Assembly (NCBI RefSeq): GCF_036038375.1
Contig: NZ_CP107935.1
Span: 1,426,001 to 1,490,000 of the forward strand
Direction: 5' to 3'
DNA length: 64,000 nt
From: Streptomyces sp. NBC_00414
GTDB lineage: Bacteria; Actinomycetota; Actinomycetes; Streptomycetales; Streptomycetaceae
The notes beneath the pieces are model-generated. The model made no database searches, had not been told where the DNA came from, and saw nothing but the letters and a program-made list of their open reading frames with translations. This document shows positions 52,846 through 61,271 of this stretch, piece after piece. The position numbers and the translations under genes were made by a program. Within the stretch, counting starts at the first letter, position 1. Each line of letters begins with the position of its first letter.

Positions 52846-54117
52846 GTGGACTCGCCACGCCTGCTCCGCAGATACCTCCTCGCCGCCCTGTCCGCCGTGC
52901 TCCTCGCATCCGTCGCGGTCGGACCCGCGCAAGCGGATCCGGCGCGGGCGGCGCACACGCAGACGGACCCCGCACCGAGTGCCGCCGCCGCGGTGACGTT
53001 CCAGGACACCTTCGACGGCGCCGCCGGTTCGGCCGTCAACTCCTCGAAATGGCAGATCGAGACCGGCGACAACGTCAGCAACCACGAGCGGCAGTACTAC
53101 ACGGCCGGCAACAACAACGCGAAGCTCGACGGCCAGGGCCACCTCGTCATCGAGGCCCGCCGCGAGAACCCGAACAACTACCAGTGCTGGTACGGGCGTT
53201 GTGAGTACACCTCGGCCCGCCTCAACACCGCCGGCAAGTTCACCACGACCTACGGACGGGTCGAGGCCCGGCTGAAGGTGCCGCGCGGGCAGGGAATGTG
53301 GCCCGCCTTCTGGATGCTGGGCAACGACATCGGACAGGTCGGCTGGCCCAACTCGGGCGAGATCGACATCATGGAGAACGTCGGCTTCGAGCCCTCGACC
53401 GTGCACGGCACCCTGCACGGCCCCGGCTACTCCGGCTCCGGCGGCATCGGCGCCGGCTACTCGCTGCCCGGCGGCCAGGCCTTCGCCGACGCCTTCCACA
53501 CCTTCGCCGTCGACTGGTCGCCCGAGGCGGTCACCTGGTCCGTGGACGGTACGGTCTACCAGCGCCGCACGCCCGCCGACCTGGGCGGCAGGCAGTGGGT
53601 GTTCAACAAGCCGTTCTTCCTGATCCTCAACCTCGCGGTGGGCGGCTACTGGCCGGGCGACCCGGACGGTTCGACCACCTTCCCGAAGCAGCTCGTCGTG
53701 GACGAGGTGAAGGTGACGACGGGCGAGAGCGGCGGTGGCGGCTCGGCCATCAGGGGCCTCGCGGGCAAGTGCGTCGACGTGGCGGGGGCGAACCCCGCCA
53801 ACGGCACGCCCGTTCAGCTCTACGACTGCAACGGCACCGCGGCCCAGCAGTGGAGCGTGGGCTCGGACGGCACCATCAGGGCGCTGGGCAAGTGCCTGGA
53901 CGCCGCCGGCGGTGGCACGGCCGACGGCACGCCCGTCCAGCTGTGGGACTGCGCGGGCGTACCCGCCCAGCAGTGGGTCGTCAGCGGAGCGAACGACATC
54001 GTGAACCCCCAGGCCAACAAGTGCCTGGACGTGACGGGCAACAGCTCGGCCAACGGCTCGCGGCTGCAGCTGTGGACCTGCACCGGAGCGGCCAATCAGA
54101 AGTGGACGGTCGGCTGA
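52846..54117 (+). CDS. Secreted GH16 beta-glucanase with ricin-type lectin domain
   Basis: A 423-residue secreted enzyme. The signal peptide (1-31, YLLAALSAVLLASVAVGPAQA) is followed by a GH16 domain (about 50-300) with catalytic GEIDIMENVG, the two Glu as nucleophile and acid. After a Gly/Ser linker comes a ricin-type beta-trefoil (about 305-423), with three QxW repeats: AAQQWSVG, PAQQWVVS and ANQKWTVG. It is probably a beta-1,3- or 1,3-1,4-glucanase acting on fungal or plant glucan. GGGAG stands before the GTG. A strong terminator follows. Confidence 0.95.
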   Translation: MDSPRLLRRYLLAALSAVLLASVAVGPAQADPARAAHTQTDPAPSAAAAVTFQDTFDGAAGSAVNSSKWQIETGDNVSNHERQYYTAGNNNAKLDGQGHLVIEARRENPNNYQCWYGRCEYTSARLNTAGKFTTTYGRVEARLKVPRGQGMWPAFWMLGNDIGQVGWPNSGEIDIMENVGFEPSTVHGTLHGPGYSGSGGIGAGYSLPGGQAFADAFHTFAVDWSPEAVTWSVDGTVYQRRTPADLGGRQWVFNKPFFLILNLAVGGYWPGDPDGSTTFPKQLVVDEVKVTTGESGGGGSAIRGLAGKCVDVAGANPANGTPVQLYDCNGTAAQQWSVGSDGTIRALGKCLDAAGGGTADGTPVQLWDCAGVPAQQWVVSGANDIVNPQANKCLDVTGNSSANGSRLQLWTCTGAANQKWTVG

Positions 54118-54177
54118 CCGGCCGGGAGGCCTGACCGAACACGAGGAACAGCCGGCCGGCGCGGAAGGCCGGCTGCG

Positions 54178-54213
54178 GCAGAGCCCGGCCGGGGCCACCC
54201 GGCCGGGCTCTGC
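54178..54213. terminator. 16-bp stem terminator after the glucanase
   Basis: Arms 54178-54193 (GCAGAGCCCGGCCGGG) and 54198-54213 pair perfectly over a 4-nt loop. A smaller 9-bp hairpin (54149-54175) precedes it. Together they end the GH16 transcript. Confidence 0.85.
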
Positions 54214-54344
54214 TCGTACGGGATCCGCCGGACCGGCCGGACCTGCCGGACCCGCCCGTACGCGGCCTGTTCGCCTGTTCGGACGGGGCCTGCGCGTGCC
54301 ACTCCCCTCCTCGGGTCACGCGCCGGGGATCCGTCCGGACGCCG

Positions 54345-54722
54345 TCAGCAGCGCACGGCCCAGGTGTGGGAGTCCCCGCGGTCGTTGGCCACGGCGTTGT
54401 GTCCGACCTCCTGGCCCGGGCTGAGACAGATCGTCATGTCGCCGCCCTGCCAGGCGTCCTCGTACACCTTGACGTGGTCCTTGATACCCGGCCCGGAGAT
54501 CCCGTGGTTGGCCCACGAGGAGTCGGCGTCGGCGATGTAGCCCTCCCACCAGCCGTCGTCACCGGACCAGTTGGCCCGCTGGCCGCCGAAGTTCGCGTTC
54601 TCCCACGCGCAGAACTCGCCGCTGGGACAGTCCACGGCGCCGGCGGGCGCGGCCAGGGCCAGGCCGCCGCTCAGGGCGAGGACGGCCGCGGCGGCGGAGA
54701 GGGCGAAACGCTTGATGATCAC
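54345..54722 (-). CDS. Peptidase inhibitor family I36 protein, secreted
   Basis: A 125-residue secreted protein. After the signal peptide (1-32, ending in AAPAGAVD) comes a small beta/gamma-crystallin-like domain of about 90 residues, beginning CPSGEFCAWENANFGGQ, with further Cys in MTICLSP and the C-terminal WAVRC, giving two disulfides. This is the SMPI/I36 metalloprotease inhibitor fold. Its GTG overlaps the stop of the upstream lipoprotein gene by 4 bp, so the two are coupled. Confidence 0.88.
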   Translation of the reverse strand: MIIKRFALSAAAAVLALSGGLALAAPAGAVDCPSGEFCAWENANFGGQRANWSGDDGWWEGYIADADSSWANHGISGPGIKDHVKVYEDAWQGGDMTICLSPGQEVGHNAVANDRGDSHTWAVRC

Positions 54723-55432
54723 GAAGAGGTACTGCCTTTCTGTCGGTTGTCCGAAGCGGTCCGTGCGGCGTACAGATCCGCCGCACGGTGCAGTGCGCGG
54801 GTGCGCAGCTGCCGGTAGGTGGTCAGCTGGTCGTGCCGCTCGGTGCGGACCCGGGCCAGCAGGACCGGTTCGAGGCGGGCGCGCACCTCGTCGAGGCCGC
54901 TCTCGCGCTCGCACCGTGCGGCCGTCTCCGGGTCGGGGCGCGCGGGCCTCGGCCCTTCGGCCGGGGTGGCGCAGCGGACCCAGTGGCCGTGCGCCACGCG
55001 GTAGTCGGGGTCGTCCTTCATGCGCTGCCGGGCCTCCGCGCGGAGGTTGTCCACGACGACCTGGGTACGGAACCAGCGGCGCTCGTCCCCGTACAGCTCG
55101 CGTTGGGCGGCGGCCAGGCAGCCGTCGGTGTGCGCCCTGACCGTGTAGCCGGTCGGGAGGGTGACGGCCAGTTCGGGCCGGCCCTTTCCGAAGAGGGCGC
55201 CCTGCAGCTGTCGGTCCTCGTCGCGGGCCCCCTCCAGGGACAGCCCCCGCCGGGTCAGGCAGCGTTCGACGAGAGTCTGCTGGGCGGCCTTGATGAGGTC
55301 GTCCCGCTCCCGTTGGCTGCTCGGCAGGGAGGGGCCCGCGCGCCCGGCGTCCGTCGGAGCGCATCCACCGAGCGCCGGCACGACCAGCGCGGCGGCGCAC
55401 AGGCCCGCGAGCAGGGCGAAGCGGCGGAACAT
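54719..55432 (-). CDS. Hypothetical lipoprotein upstream of the I36 inhibitor
   Basis: A 237-residue lipoprotein. The lipobox in LVVPALGGCAPTDAG puts the lipidated Cys near residue 24. The mature part is helical, rich in Arg, Glu and Leu, with Cys residues in VERCLTRRG, HTDGCLAAAQ, HWVRCATPAE and AARCERESG that may form disulfides. I do not recognise the family. The stop overlaps the I36 start by 4 bp, which suggests a shared function at the cell surface. Confidence 0.75.
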   Translation of the reverse strand: MFRRFALLAGLCAAALVVPALGGCAPTDAGRAGPSLPSSQRERDDLIKAAQQTLVERCLTRRGLSLEGARDEDRQLQGALFGKGRPELAVTLPTGYTVRAHTDGCLAAAQRELYGDERRWFRTQVVVDNLRAEARQRMKDDPDYRVAHGHWVRCATPAEGPRPARPDPETAARCERESGLDEVRARLEPVLLARVRTERHDQLTTYRQLRTRALHRAADLYAARTASDNRQKGSTSS

Positions 55433-55754
55433 GACGACTCCTGTCGTACGAGGGAGGGACAGGCCCTGGAGAGCCTGGCCGGGTGTTGATCACCGGCGGC
55501 CGGCAAGATCAAAGTGCCCTCGTGGGAATCGCCCCATGCACGGCCGAGCCCGCCTCCCGCGGTCCGCCGATGCGCGGGGCCACGGCGTTCGCGACGGCTC
55601 ACCACGGCGCGAAAGGCGCAGGTCAACGCGCCCCCGCCGGGATTCACCCGGACGCGCCGCCGCAGGACACGCATTCTCCGGGCGGGGCGGTTCCGGCAGC
55701 CGGGCCGTTCCGGCGGCGGGCCGGTTCTCTGTGCGCCCCCGTCGCCCGGAGGGG
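55433..55754. other. Intergenic region without visible gene
   Basis: About 320 bp upstream of the lipoprotein gene. GAGGGAGGGACAGG near 55450 and the AT-richer TGTTGATCACC at 55483 suggest promoter elements for the leftward pair. I see no gene, operator or repeat that I can support. Confidence 0.3.
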
Positions 55755-55991
55755 CTAGCGCGGGTGCCAGGTGAGCTTGTCTCCGCCGACCCAGCGCACC
55801 ACGGCCGGGTCGTCGGCGTCGTGCACCGGGATGCCGTACGCCGCGGCGGCCACCAGGACGTCCGTGAAGCTCTTGGCCTCGCCGATGACGGCACCGTCGA
55901 TCTCGACGATGCGGAAGGGCGGATGGCCGGGCTGGACGCCCAGGACCGTGATCCGCGGGTGCGAGATGAAGGGGCTGGCGATTTCAGTCAT
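55755..55991 (-). CDS. Small conserved hypothetical protein
   Basis: A 78-residue protein without signal peptide or membrane segment. It starts MTEIASPFISHPRITVLGVQ and contains FRIVEIDGAVIGEAKSFTDV and VVRWVGGDKLTWHPR, compatible with a single alpha/beta domain. I do not recognise its function. GGTGGGA stands before the ATG. It is divergent from the PHP-domain gene, with 179 bp between. Confidence 0.7.
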   Translation of the reverse strand: MTEIASPFISHPRITVLGVQPGHPPFRIVEIDGAVIGEAKSFTDVLVAAAAYGIPVHDADDPAVVRWVGGDKLTWHPR

Positions 55992-56170
55992 GATCCCACC
56001 GGTTCCACACGCGTGCCGCCGATAAGCCTGCCCGGGCGGCGCTGTCGGTCGTCGTGGCACTCGGCGGAGCCGACGTGGCGGCGTCCGTACGAGGTTCGCA
56101 TTTCATGGTGGCACAGGGCGGGCCGGTCGGCTGCCGTGCGAAGCCGGTCCGAGTGGGCCACGCTGGAGCC

Positions 56171-57208
56171 ATGGACCCGGCAGAGGCGCTGGACCGTATC
56201 GCCTTCCTGCTGGAACGGTCCCAGGCCCCCACCTATCGTGTACGGGCCTTCCGTACGGCGGCGGGCGTCGTCACGGGGCTGCCCGCCGACGAGGTGGCCC
56301 GGCGGGCGGCCGAGGGGTCGCTGGAGTCGCTGAAGGGCATCGGGCCGAAGACCGCGCAGGTGGTGCGCGAGGTGCTGGCCGGACAGGTGCCGGGCTATCT
56401 GGAGAAACTGGAGCAGGAGGCCGCCGAGCCCCTCGTCCGGGGTGGCGAGCGGCTGGCGGAGCTGCTGCGCGGTGACTGTCATCTGCACTCGGACTGGTCG
56501 GACGGCGGCAGCCCCGTCGAGGAGATGGGCCGTGCCGCGGCGCGCCTGGGACACGAGTGGGCGGTCCTCACGGATCACTCGCCGCGCCTCACGGTGGCCC
56601 ACGGTCTGTCCGCCGAGCGGCTGCGGGAGCAGCTGGACGTGGTGGCGGAACTGAACGAGCGGTGGGCCCCCTTCCGGCTGCTCACCGGTATCGAGTGCGA
56701 CATCCTCGACGACGGGTCGCTGGACCAGGAGCCGGAGCTGCTCGACCGGCTCGACGTCGTCGTGGTGTCGGTGCACTCCAAGCTGCGGATGAACGCGGCC
56801 GCGATGACACGCCGGATGGTCGCCGCCGTACGGAATCCGCACTCGGACGTGCTGGGGCACTGCACGGGGCGGCTGGTCACCGGGCGGGGGCGGCCGGAGT
56901 CGGAGTTCGACGCGGACGCGGTGTTCGACGCCTGCGCCGAGACGGGCACGGCGGTCGAGATCAACAGCCGCCCCGAGCGGCTCGATCCCCCACGGCGGCT
57001 GCTCCGCCGAGCCGTCGCGGCGGGTGTGCTGTTCTCCGTGGACACCGACGCGCACGCGCCGGGACAGCTCGGGTGGCAGGTGTACGGATGTGCGCGGGCC
57101 GAGGAGTGCGGGGTGTCTCCGGAGCGCGTGGTCACCACCTGGTCGGCGGAGGAACTGCTGGCCTGGACGCGGGATCGCGTGACTCCGCCAGGCGTGCGGG
57201 CCGTGTGA
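56171..57208 (+). CDS. PHP-domain phosphoesterase with N-terminal helix-hairpin-helix (PolX C-terminal-like)
   Basis: A 345-residue protein. The N-terminal part (about 1-85) resembles the PolX helix-hairpin-helix region (LLERSQAPTYRVRAFRTAA, LKGIGPKTAQVV). The PHP domain has metal-binding motifs GDCHLHSDWSDGG, LTDHSPRL, TGIECDIL, VVSVHSKL, LGHCTGRL and DTDAHAPGQL. The polymerase domain of full PolX is absent, so it is a truncated PolX-type phosphoesterase or nuclease. ATG at 56171 is used because the upstream frame has no homology. It is followed by a HAD gene after 51 bp. Confidence 0.88.
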   Translation: MDPAEALDRIAFLLERSQAPTYRVRAFRTAAGVVTGLPADEVARRAAEGSLESLKGIGPKTAQVVREVLAGQVPGYLEKLEQEAAEPLVRGGERLAELLRGDCHLHSDWSDGGSPVEEMGRAAARLGHEWAVLTDHSPRLTVAHGLSAERLREQLDVVAELNERWAPFRLLTGIECDILDDGSLDQEPELLDRLDVVVVSVHSKLRMNAAAMTRRMVAAVRNPHSDVLGHCTGRLVTGRGRPESEFDADAVFDACAETGTAVEINSRPERLDPPRRLLRRAVAAGVLFSVDTDAHAPGQLGWQVYGCARAEECGVSPERVVTTWSAEELLAWTRDRVTPPGVRAV

Positions 57209-57259
57209 CGCGGTACTGGGGTATCTGAACAACGCGACACTGCGGCGAAGGGACGATGT

Positions 57260-57925
57260 ATGGAACGGGCGGCCGTATTCGATGTGGACGGCACTCTTGT
57301 CGACACCAACCACCTTCATGTGACGGCCTGGTGGGAGGCGTTCCGGCAGGCCGGGCACGACGTGTCGATGCACGACGTCCACCGGGCGGTGGGCCTCGGT
57401 TCCGACGACCTGATCGCCCATCTGCTGGGCGAGGGGCGGGACACCGGGCAGGACGACGCGATCAGCGCCGCTCACAAGACCCTCTACGGCACGTACTTCG
57501 ACCGGCTGCCCCCGTTCCCGGACGTCGGAGAGCTGCTGCGGCGCCTCGACCACGACGGCTGGACGGTCGTGCTCGCCACCTCCGCCGGAGGGCCGGAACT
57601 GGCGGCACTGCGGCGGGCCATCGACGCCGACGACGTCATCAGAGCGACGGCGAGCGCCGACGACGTGGACGCCGGGAAGCCCGCGCCCGATCCGGTGCGA
57701 CACGCCCTGGAACTGGCCGGGGCCACCGCCGAGCACTCGTTCTTCGTCGGTGACACGGTCTGGGACATGCGCGCGGGCACCCGGGCGGGCGTCCTCTGCG
57801 TGGGGGTGCTGTGCGGCGGTATCCCGCGAGCCGACCTGGAGAAGGCCGGGGCCAGCTCCGTCTACCGGGACCCGGCCCACCTCCTCGCGTCACTGGCCGG
57901 CAGCCCGCTGCCGACGGGAGGCTAG
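57260..57925 (+). CDS. HAD-superfamily phosphatase (phosphoglycolate-like)
   Basis: A 221-residue subfamily I HAD hydrolase. Motif I is VFDVDGTLVDTNHLH, motif II ATSAGG, motif III GKPAPDPV and motif IV FFVGDTVWDMRAGTRAG. A helical cap lies between motifs I and II. It should dephosphorylate a small phosphorylated metabolite. It is distinct from the HAD gene at 7082. It lies 51 bp after the PHP gene on the same strand. Confidence 0.92.
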   Translation: MERAAVFDVDGTLVDTNHLHVTAWWEAFRQAGHDVSMHDVHRAVGLGSDDLIAHLLGEGRDTGQDDAISAAHKTLYGTYFDRLPPFPDVGELLRRLDHDGWTVVLATSAGGPELAALRRAIDADDVIRATASADDVDAGKPAPDPVRHALELAGATAEHSFFVGDTVWDMRAGTRAGVLCVGVLCGGIPRADLEKAGASSVYRDPAHLLASLAGSPLPTGG

Positions 57926-58210
57926 GCCGTCCCCGCAGGGCGCGGGAGGCCCGGACGCGAGGGTGTTCCCGACCACACCCGGGCCGTGACGCAGATCACG
58001 GCCGGCACCGCCCCGACCTGGGAACACTCGCCAGTAGTTTCCCGTTAAATCAGCTGTGGGTGCGGATGGGACAGTGTCCCCGGGCCTCACCTTCCGCCCA
58101 CAGGGAAGATCGTTCGGCTGAAGCCCTGTGGAGCACACCGCCGAGAGGCGACCGCCATCCGTGGCCACCCACAGACGGCCCCGACCGCGATTCCCCCGTC
58201 CGGTCGGGGC

Positions 58211-58286
58211 CTTTCCCGTTCTCCGCGGCCTGTTCCGTTCTTCGCGGCCTTTTCCGTTCCTTGCGGCTTTTGCGTTCCCCGAGGGC
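58211..58286. repeat. Four degenerate 19-bp tandem repeats upstream of the SDR promoter
   Basis: Units start at 58211, 58230, 58249 and 58268. The consensus is CTTTTCCGTTCTTCGCGGC; the fourth unit is the most diverged. The array ends 6 bp before the -35 element of the SDR promoter. The 57926-58329 gap contains no gene that I can support. Confidence 0.75.
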
Positions 58287-58291
58287 GTCGT

Positions 58292-58322
58292 TTGACTTCG
58301 AGAGCGCTCCAATCCGTAGCGT
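58292..58322 (+). promoter_or_regulatory. Promoter giving a probable leaderless SDR mRNA, with a GAGCGCTC spacer palindrome
   Basis: TTGACT (58292-58297) and TAGCGT (58317-58322) are spaced 19 bp. The ATG begins 8 nt after the -10, so transcription should start at or beside it. No ribosome binding site is present. The 8-bp palindrome GAGCGCTC (58302-58309) in the spacer has the same centre as the CebR box at 3249, suggesting a LacI-family repressor. Confidence 0.6.
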
Positions 58323-58329
58323 CGACCGT

Positions 58330-59292
58330 ATGACCACTGCACAGCACAAGATCGGTTCGGGTTTCGGCCCCCGGAGCAGCGCCGACGACGTACTCGACGG
58401 CATCGACCTCACGGGGAAGCTGGCGATCGTCACCGGCGGCTACTCGGGGCTCGGCCTGGAGACGACGCGGGCGCTCACCAAGGCGGGTGCCCGGGTCGTC
58501 GTCCCCGCGCGGCGCCCCGCGGTCGCCGAGGAGGCGGTCGCCGGTATCGACGGTGTCGAGGTGGACGAACTGGACCTCGGTGATCTGGAGAGCGTTCGCG
58601 CGTTCGCCGAGCGGTTCCTAGCCACCGGCCGCACCATCGACCTCGTCATCGACAACGCCGGGATCATGGCCTGCCCCGAGACCCGCGTCGGCCCCGGCTG
58701 GGAGGCGCAGTTCGCGACCAACCACCTGGGCCACTTCGCCCTGGTCAACCGGCTCTGGCCGGCGATCGCGCCGGGCGGCGCCCGGGTCGTCTCCGTCTCC
58801 TCGACGGGCCACCACACCTCGGACATCCGCTGGGACGACCCGCACTGGAACCGCGGCGACTACGACAAGTGGGAGGCGTACGGGCAGGCGAAGACCGCCA
58901 ACGTGCTGTTCGCCGTGCAGCTCGACGCACTCGGCAAGGACTCCGGCGTACGGGCCTTCGCGCTGCACCCGGGCGGCATCCTCACGCCTCTGCAGCGGCA
59001 CCTCCCCAAGGAGGAGATGGTCGAGCGCGGCTGGATCGACGAGAACGGTGTCCCGCTGAACCCCGAGGGCTTCAAGACCCCCGAACAGGGCGCGGCCACC
59101 CAGGTGTGGGCGGCGACCTCTCCGCAGCTGTCCGGCATGGGCGGCGTGTACTGCGAGGACTGCGACATCGCCGAACCCGCTCCGGCCGACGGTACGCGGG
59201 TCGGCGTGCGCGACTACGCGGTCGACCCGGCGTCGGCGGCCCGCCTGTGGGCCCTCTCGGCGGAACTCACCGGCGTCGACGCCTTCGCCTGA
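58330..59292 (+). CDS. Short-chain dehydrogenase/reductase
   Basis: A 320-residue SDR of the retinol-dehydrogenase-like group. The cofactor motif is IVTGGYSGLGLETTRAL (TGxxxGxG), then DNAGIM, and the catalytic triad is Ser in VSVSSTGHH with the YxxxK in EAYGQAKTANVLF. The substrate is unknown; members oxidise or reduce lipids and other hydrophobic alcohols. The N-terminal extension (1-25) is short. The ATG lacks a ribosome binding site and lies right after a promoter, so translation is probably leaderless. Confidence 0.92.
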   Translation: MTTAQHKIGSGFGPRSSADDVLDGIDLTGKLAIVTGGYSGLGLETTRALTKAGARVVVPARRPAVAEEAVAGIDGVEVDELDLGDLESVRAFAERFLATGRTIDLVIDNAGIMACPETRVGPGWEAQFATNHLGHFALVNRLWPAIAPGGARVVSVSSTGHHTSDIRWDDPHWNRGDYDKWEAYGQAKTANVLFAVQLDALGKDSGVRAFALHPGGILTPLQRHLPKEEMVERGWIDENGVPLNPEGFKTPEQGAATQVWAATSPQLSGMGGVYCEDCDIAEPAPADGTRVGVRDYAVDPASAARLWALSAELTGVDAFA

Positions 59293-59345
59293 GGCCCTCC
59301 GCCCGAGGCGCCGCGTCCGCGCGGGCACCCGGGCATCTCAGGCAC

Positions 59346-59639
59346 TCAGGCGGGAGACTCCTCCGGCTCCGGGTCCTCCGGGTGGACGGTGCTCGTGCCC
59401 GAGTCGCCCTGCCGTCCGGTGCCCGCCTCGTCGGTGTCGGGGACGTCGGTGCCGGCGGCGTCGGCGTCCTGCTTCGTCTTCGGGCGGCCGTCCTGCCCGT
59501 CGGAGTCCTCGCCCGGCCCGGACTCCGGCGGCGTGATGACGTCCCAGGGGTCCTCGCCCTCCTGCACCTGCTGGTCCGGCAGGTCCCTGGGCACGGGGCC
59601 GTCGTTCTCCTCGGGCGTCCTGGTCCCGTACTCGCTCAC
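59346..59639 (-). CDS. Small acidic, disordered hypothetical protein
   Basis: A 97-residue protein rich in Asp, Glu, Gly, Pro and Thr, with a conserved-looking N-terminal part (GTRTPEENDGPVPRDLPDQQ then VQEGEDPWDVITPPESGPG) and a disordered tail. Such short proteins are common in Streptomyces and have no assigned function. The GTG at 59639 has AGGAGG 10-15 nt before it; an ATG at 59693 would add an 18-residue Pro/Gly-rich stretch. Confidence 0.65.
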   Translation of the reverse strand: MSEYGTRTPEENDGPVPRDLPDQQVQEGEDPWDVITPPESGPGEDSDGQDGRPKTKQDADAAGTDVPDTDEAGTGRQGDSGTSTVHPEDPEPEESPA

Positions 59640-59750
59640 GGTGCGCTCCCCTCCTGGTCGGGCCACGTCGGGTGGAGATCCCTTGTCGGCCAAGGGTGCG
59701 GGTACCTGCCGGAACGACCCGGCAAACCCCGGGAGTCGATACCCCGGGCG

Positions 59751-61103
59751 TCAATGCGGAGCGCGCTCCTCCAGGGCCGCGCGCCAGGCCGGCGGCGGCG
59801 TGTCCCCCGAGCCCGACCCCGGTCCCGTGCCCGCGCGCCGTCCGCCGCGTGCGAAGAAGTCGGCCAGCGGAAGGATCGCCGCGCCGACCGTGACCGCGTC
59901 GGGTCCTAGGGCGCCGAGCTCGATGGTGACCCGTTCGGCCGGGTGGCGCAGCGCGTACGAGACGGCGTGGGCGCGGACCGCGGGCAGGAAGCGGGAGCCG
60001 AGCTGGAGCCCGGCCCAGCCGCCGATGAGGATGCGCTCGGGCTGGAAGAGGTTGATCAGGTCGGACAGGCCCGCGCCCAGGTACTCGGCCGTCTCCTCCA
60101 GCACCGCCAGCGCCACCGGGTCGGCCTGCGCGCCGTCGGCCGCCGCGCCGTCCGCGGCCGTTCCACCGTCCGCGGCCGTGCCGGCGGCCGGGTAGGCGGC
60201 GGCGAGCATGGCGGTGAGGGCGGTCTCCTCGTCGACACCCTTCGGCGGGCGTCCGCCCGCCTCCTCCCAGCGTTCCAGCAGGGCCTCGGCGCCCGCGTAC
60301 GCCTCCAGGCAGCCGAGCGCACCGCAGCGGCAGCGGCGCCCCCTGACCCGTACCGTGAGGTGTCCCCATTCCACGGCCCGGCCCAGTTCCACGTCGTCCG
60401 AGACGAGGCTGGCGCCGACGCCCGAGCCGAAGAGGACCACGACCGCGTTGCGCGCGCCGCGGCCGGCGCCGAACCACATCTCGGCCTGGCCGAGGGTCTT
60501 GGCGCCGTTGTCGGTGAAGTACGGCACGGAGTCCGGGAGCCCGCAGGCGGCACGGAGCAGGGACTCCAGCGGGACGGAGGGCCAGCCGATGGTCTGGCCG
60601 TGCACGACGGCACCCTCGGCCGCGGTGCGTTCCACGATGCCGGGTACCCCGATGCCGACGCCGAGCAGCCGTTCGGGGGCGATGCCCGCGGTGGCCAGGA
60701 CCTCGGCGACGCCGTCGCGGATGTGACCGACGATGACGCCGACGTCGTAGTCCTGGTGCTCCAAGGGCCGTTCGGTGCGGGCGAGTTCGGTCAGGGCCAG
60801 GTCGAAGAGCTCGACGCGGACGCGGGTCTCGCCGACGTCCACGCCGATCATGTGGCCGCTGGCGGGGGCGACCCGGAGCAGGGTACGGGGCCGGCCGCCG
60901 TCGGAGTCGACGCTGCCCGCCTCCTCCACCAGACCCTCGCCGACCAGTTCCGCGACCACGTTGCTGATGGAGCCGGAACTCAACCCGGTGGCAGGACCGA
61001 GTTCGAACCGGCTCATCGGGCCGTCGAAATAGAGCCTTCTCAATACGGCCGTGCGATTGCCCCGCCGCAGGTCACGCACCGTTCGACCGTTCCGCCCCGC
61101 CAT
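59751..61103 (-). CDS. ROK-family transcriptional repressor
   Basis: A 450-residue repressor. The N-terminal winged helix (about 10-75; GPMSRFELGPATGLSSGSIS) is followed by a ROK sugar-kinase-like domain with GVDVGETRVRVELFD, GVGIGVPGIV, and the zinc site CRCGALGCLEAYAG. An Ala/Asp/Gly repeat (TAADGGTAADGAAADGA) forms a linker near 320. It is divergent from the ABC transporter and should repress it until its sugar arrives. GGAAGGA precedes the ATG at 61103. Confidence 0.92.
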   Translation of the reverse strand: MAGRNGRTVRDLRRGNRTAVLRRLYFDGPMSRFELGPATGLSSGSISNVVAELVGEGLVEEAGSVDSDGGRPRTLLRVAPASGHMIGVDVGETRVRVELFDLALTELARTERPLEHQDYDVGVIVGHIRDGVAEVLATAGIAPERLLGVGIGVPGIVERTAAEGAVVHGQTIGWPSVPLESLLRAACGLPDSVPYFTDNGAKTLGQAEMWFGAGRGARNAVVVLFGSGVGASLVSDDVELGRAVEWGHLTVRVRGRRCRCGALGCLEAYAGAEALLERWEEAGGRPPKGVDEETALTAMLAAAYPAAGTAADGGTAADGAAADGAQADPVALAVLEETAEYLGAGLSDLINLFQPERILIGGWAGLQLGSRFLPAVRAHAVSYALRHPAERVTIELGALGPDAVTVGAAILPLADFFARGGRRAGTGPGSGSGDTPPPAWRAALEERAPH

Positions 61104-61155
61104 GTGGTTCCTTCCCGCCGTACCCCCGACCTGCAAGATACCGCTGCGCCAACCC

Positions 61156-61185
61156 TTGACGCGACTTTCTTACGGAGCTTAACTC
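61156..61185 (+). promoter_or_regulatory. Promoter of the sugar ABC transporter operon with ROK-like TTAA half-sites
   Basis: TTGACG (61156-61161) and TAACTC (61180-61185) are spaced 18 bp. Around the -10 lie CTTACGGAGCTTAACT and CTAAATTAAG, with inverted TTA/TAA half-sites of the kind bound by ROK repressors. The ROK gene diverges from here. Confidence 0.55.
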
Positions 61186-61271
61186 ACGTCCTAAATTAAG
61201 CCGTGAGGGTCGTTCGAGAAGTGAACGCACCACGCCCTCCTGCTTTCCCTCAGGAAGGGACGCCTGACGTC

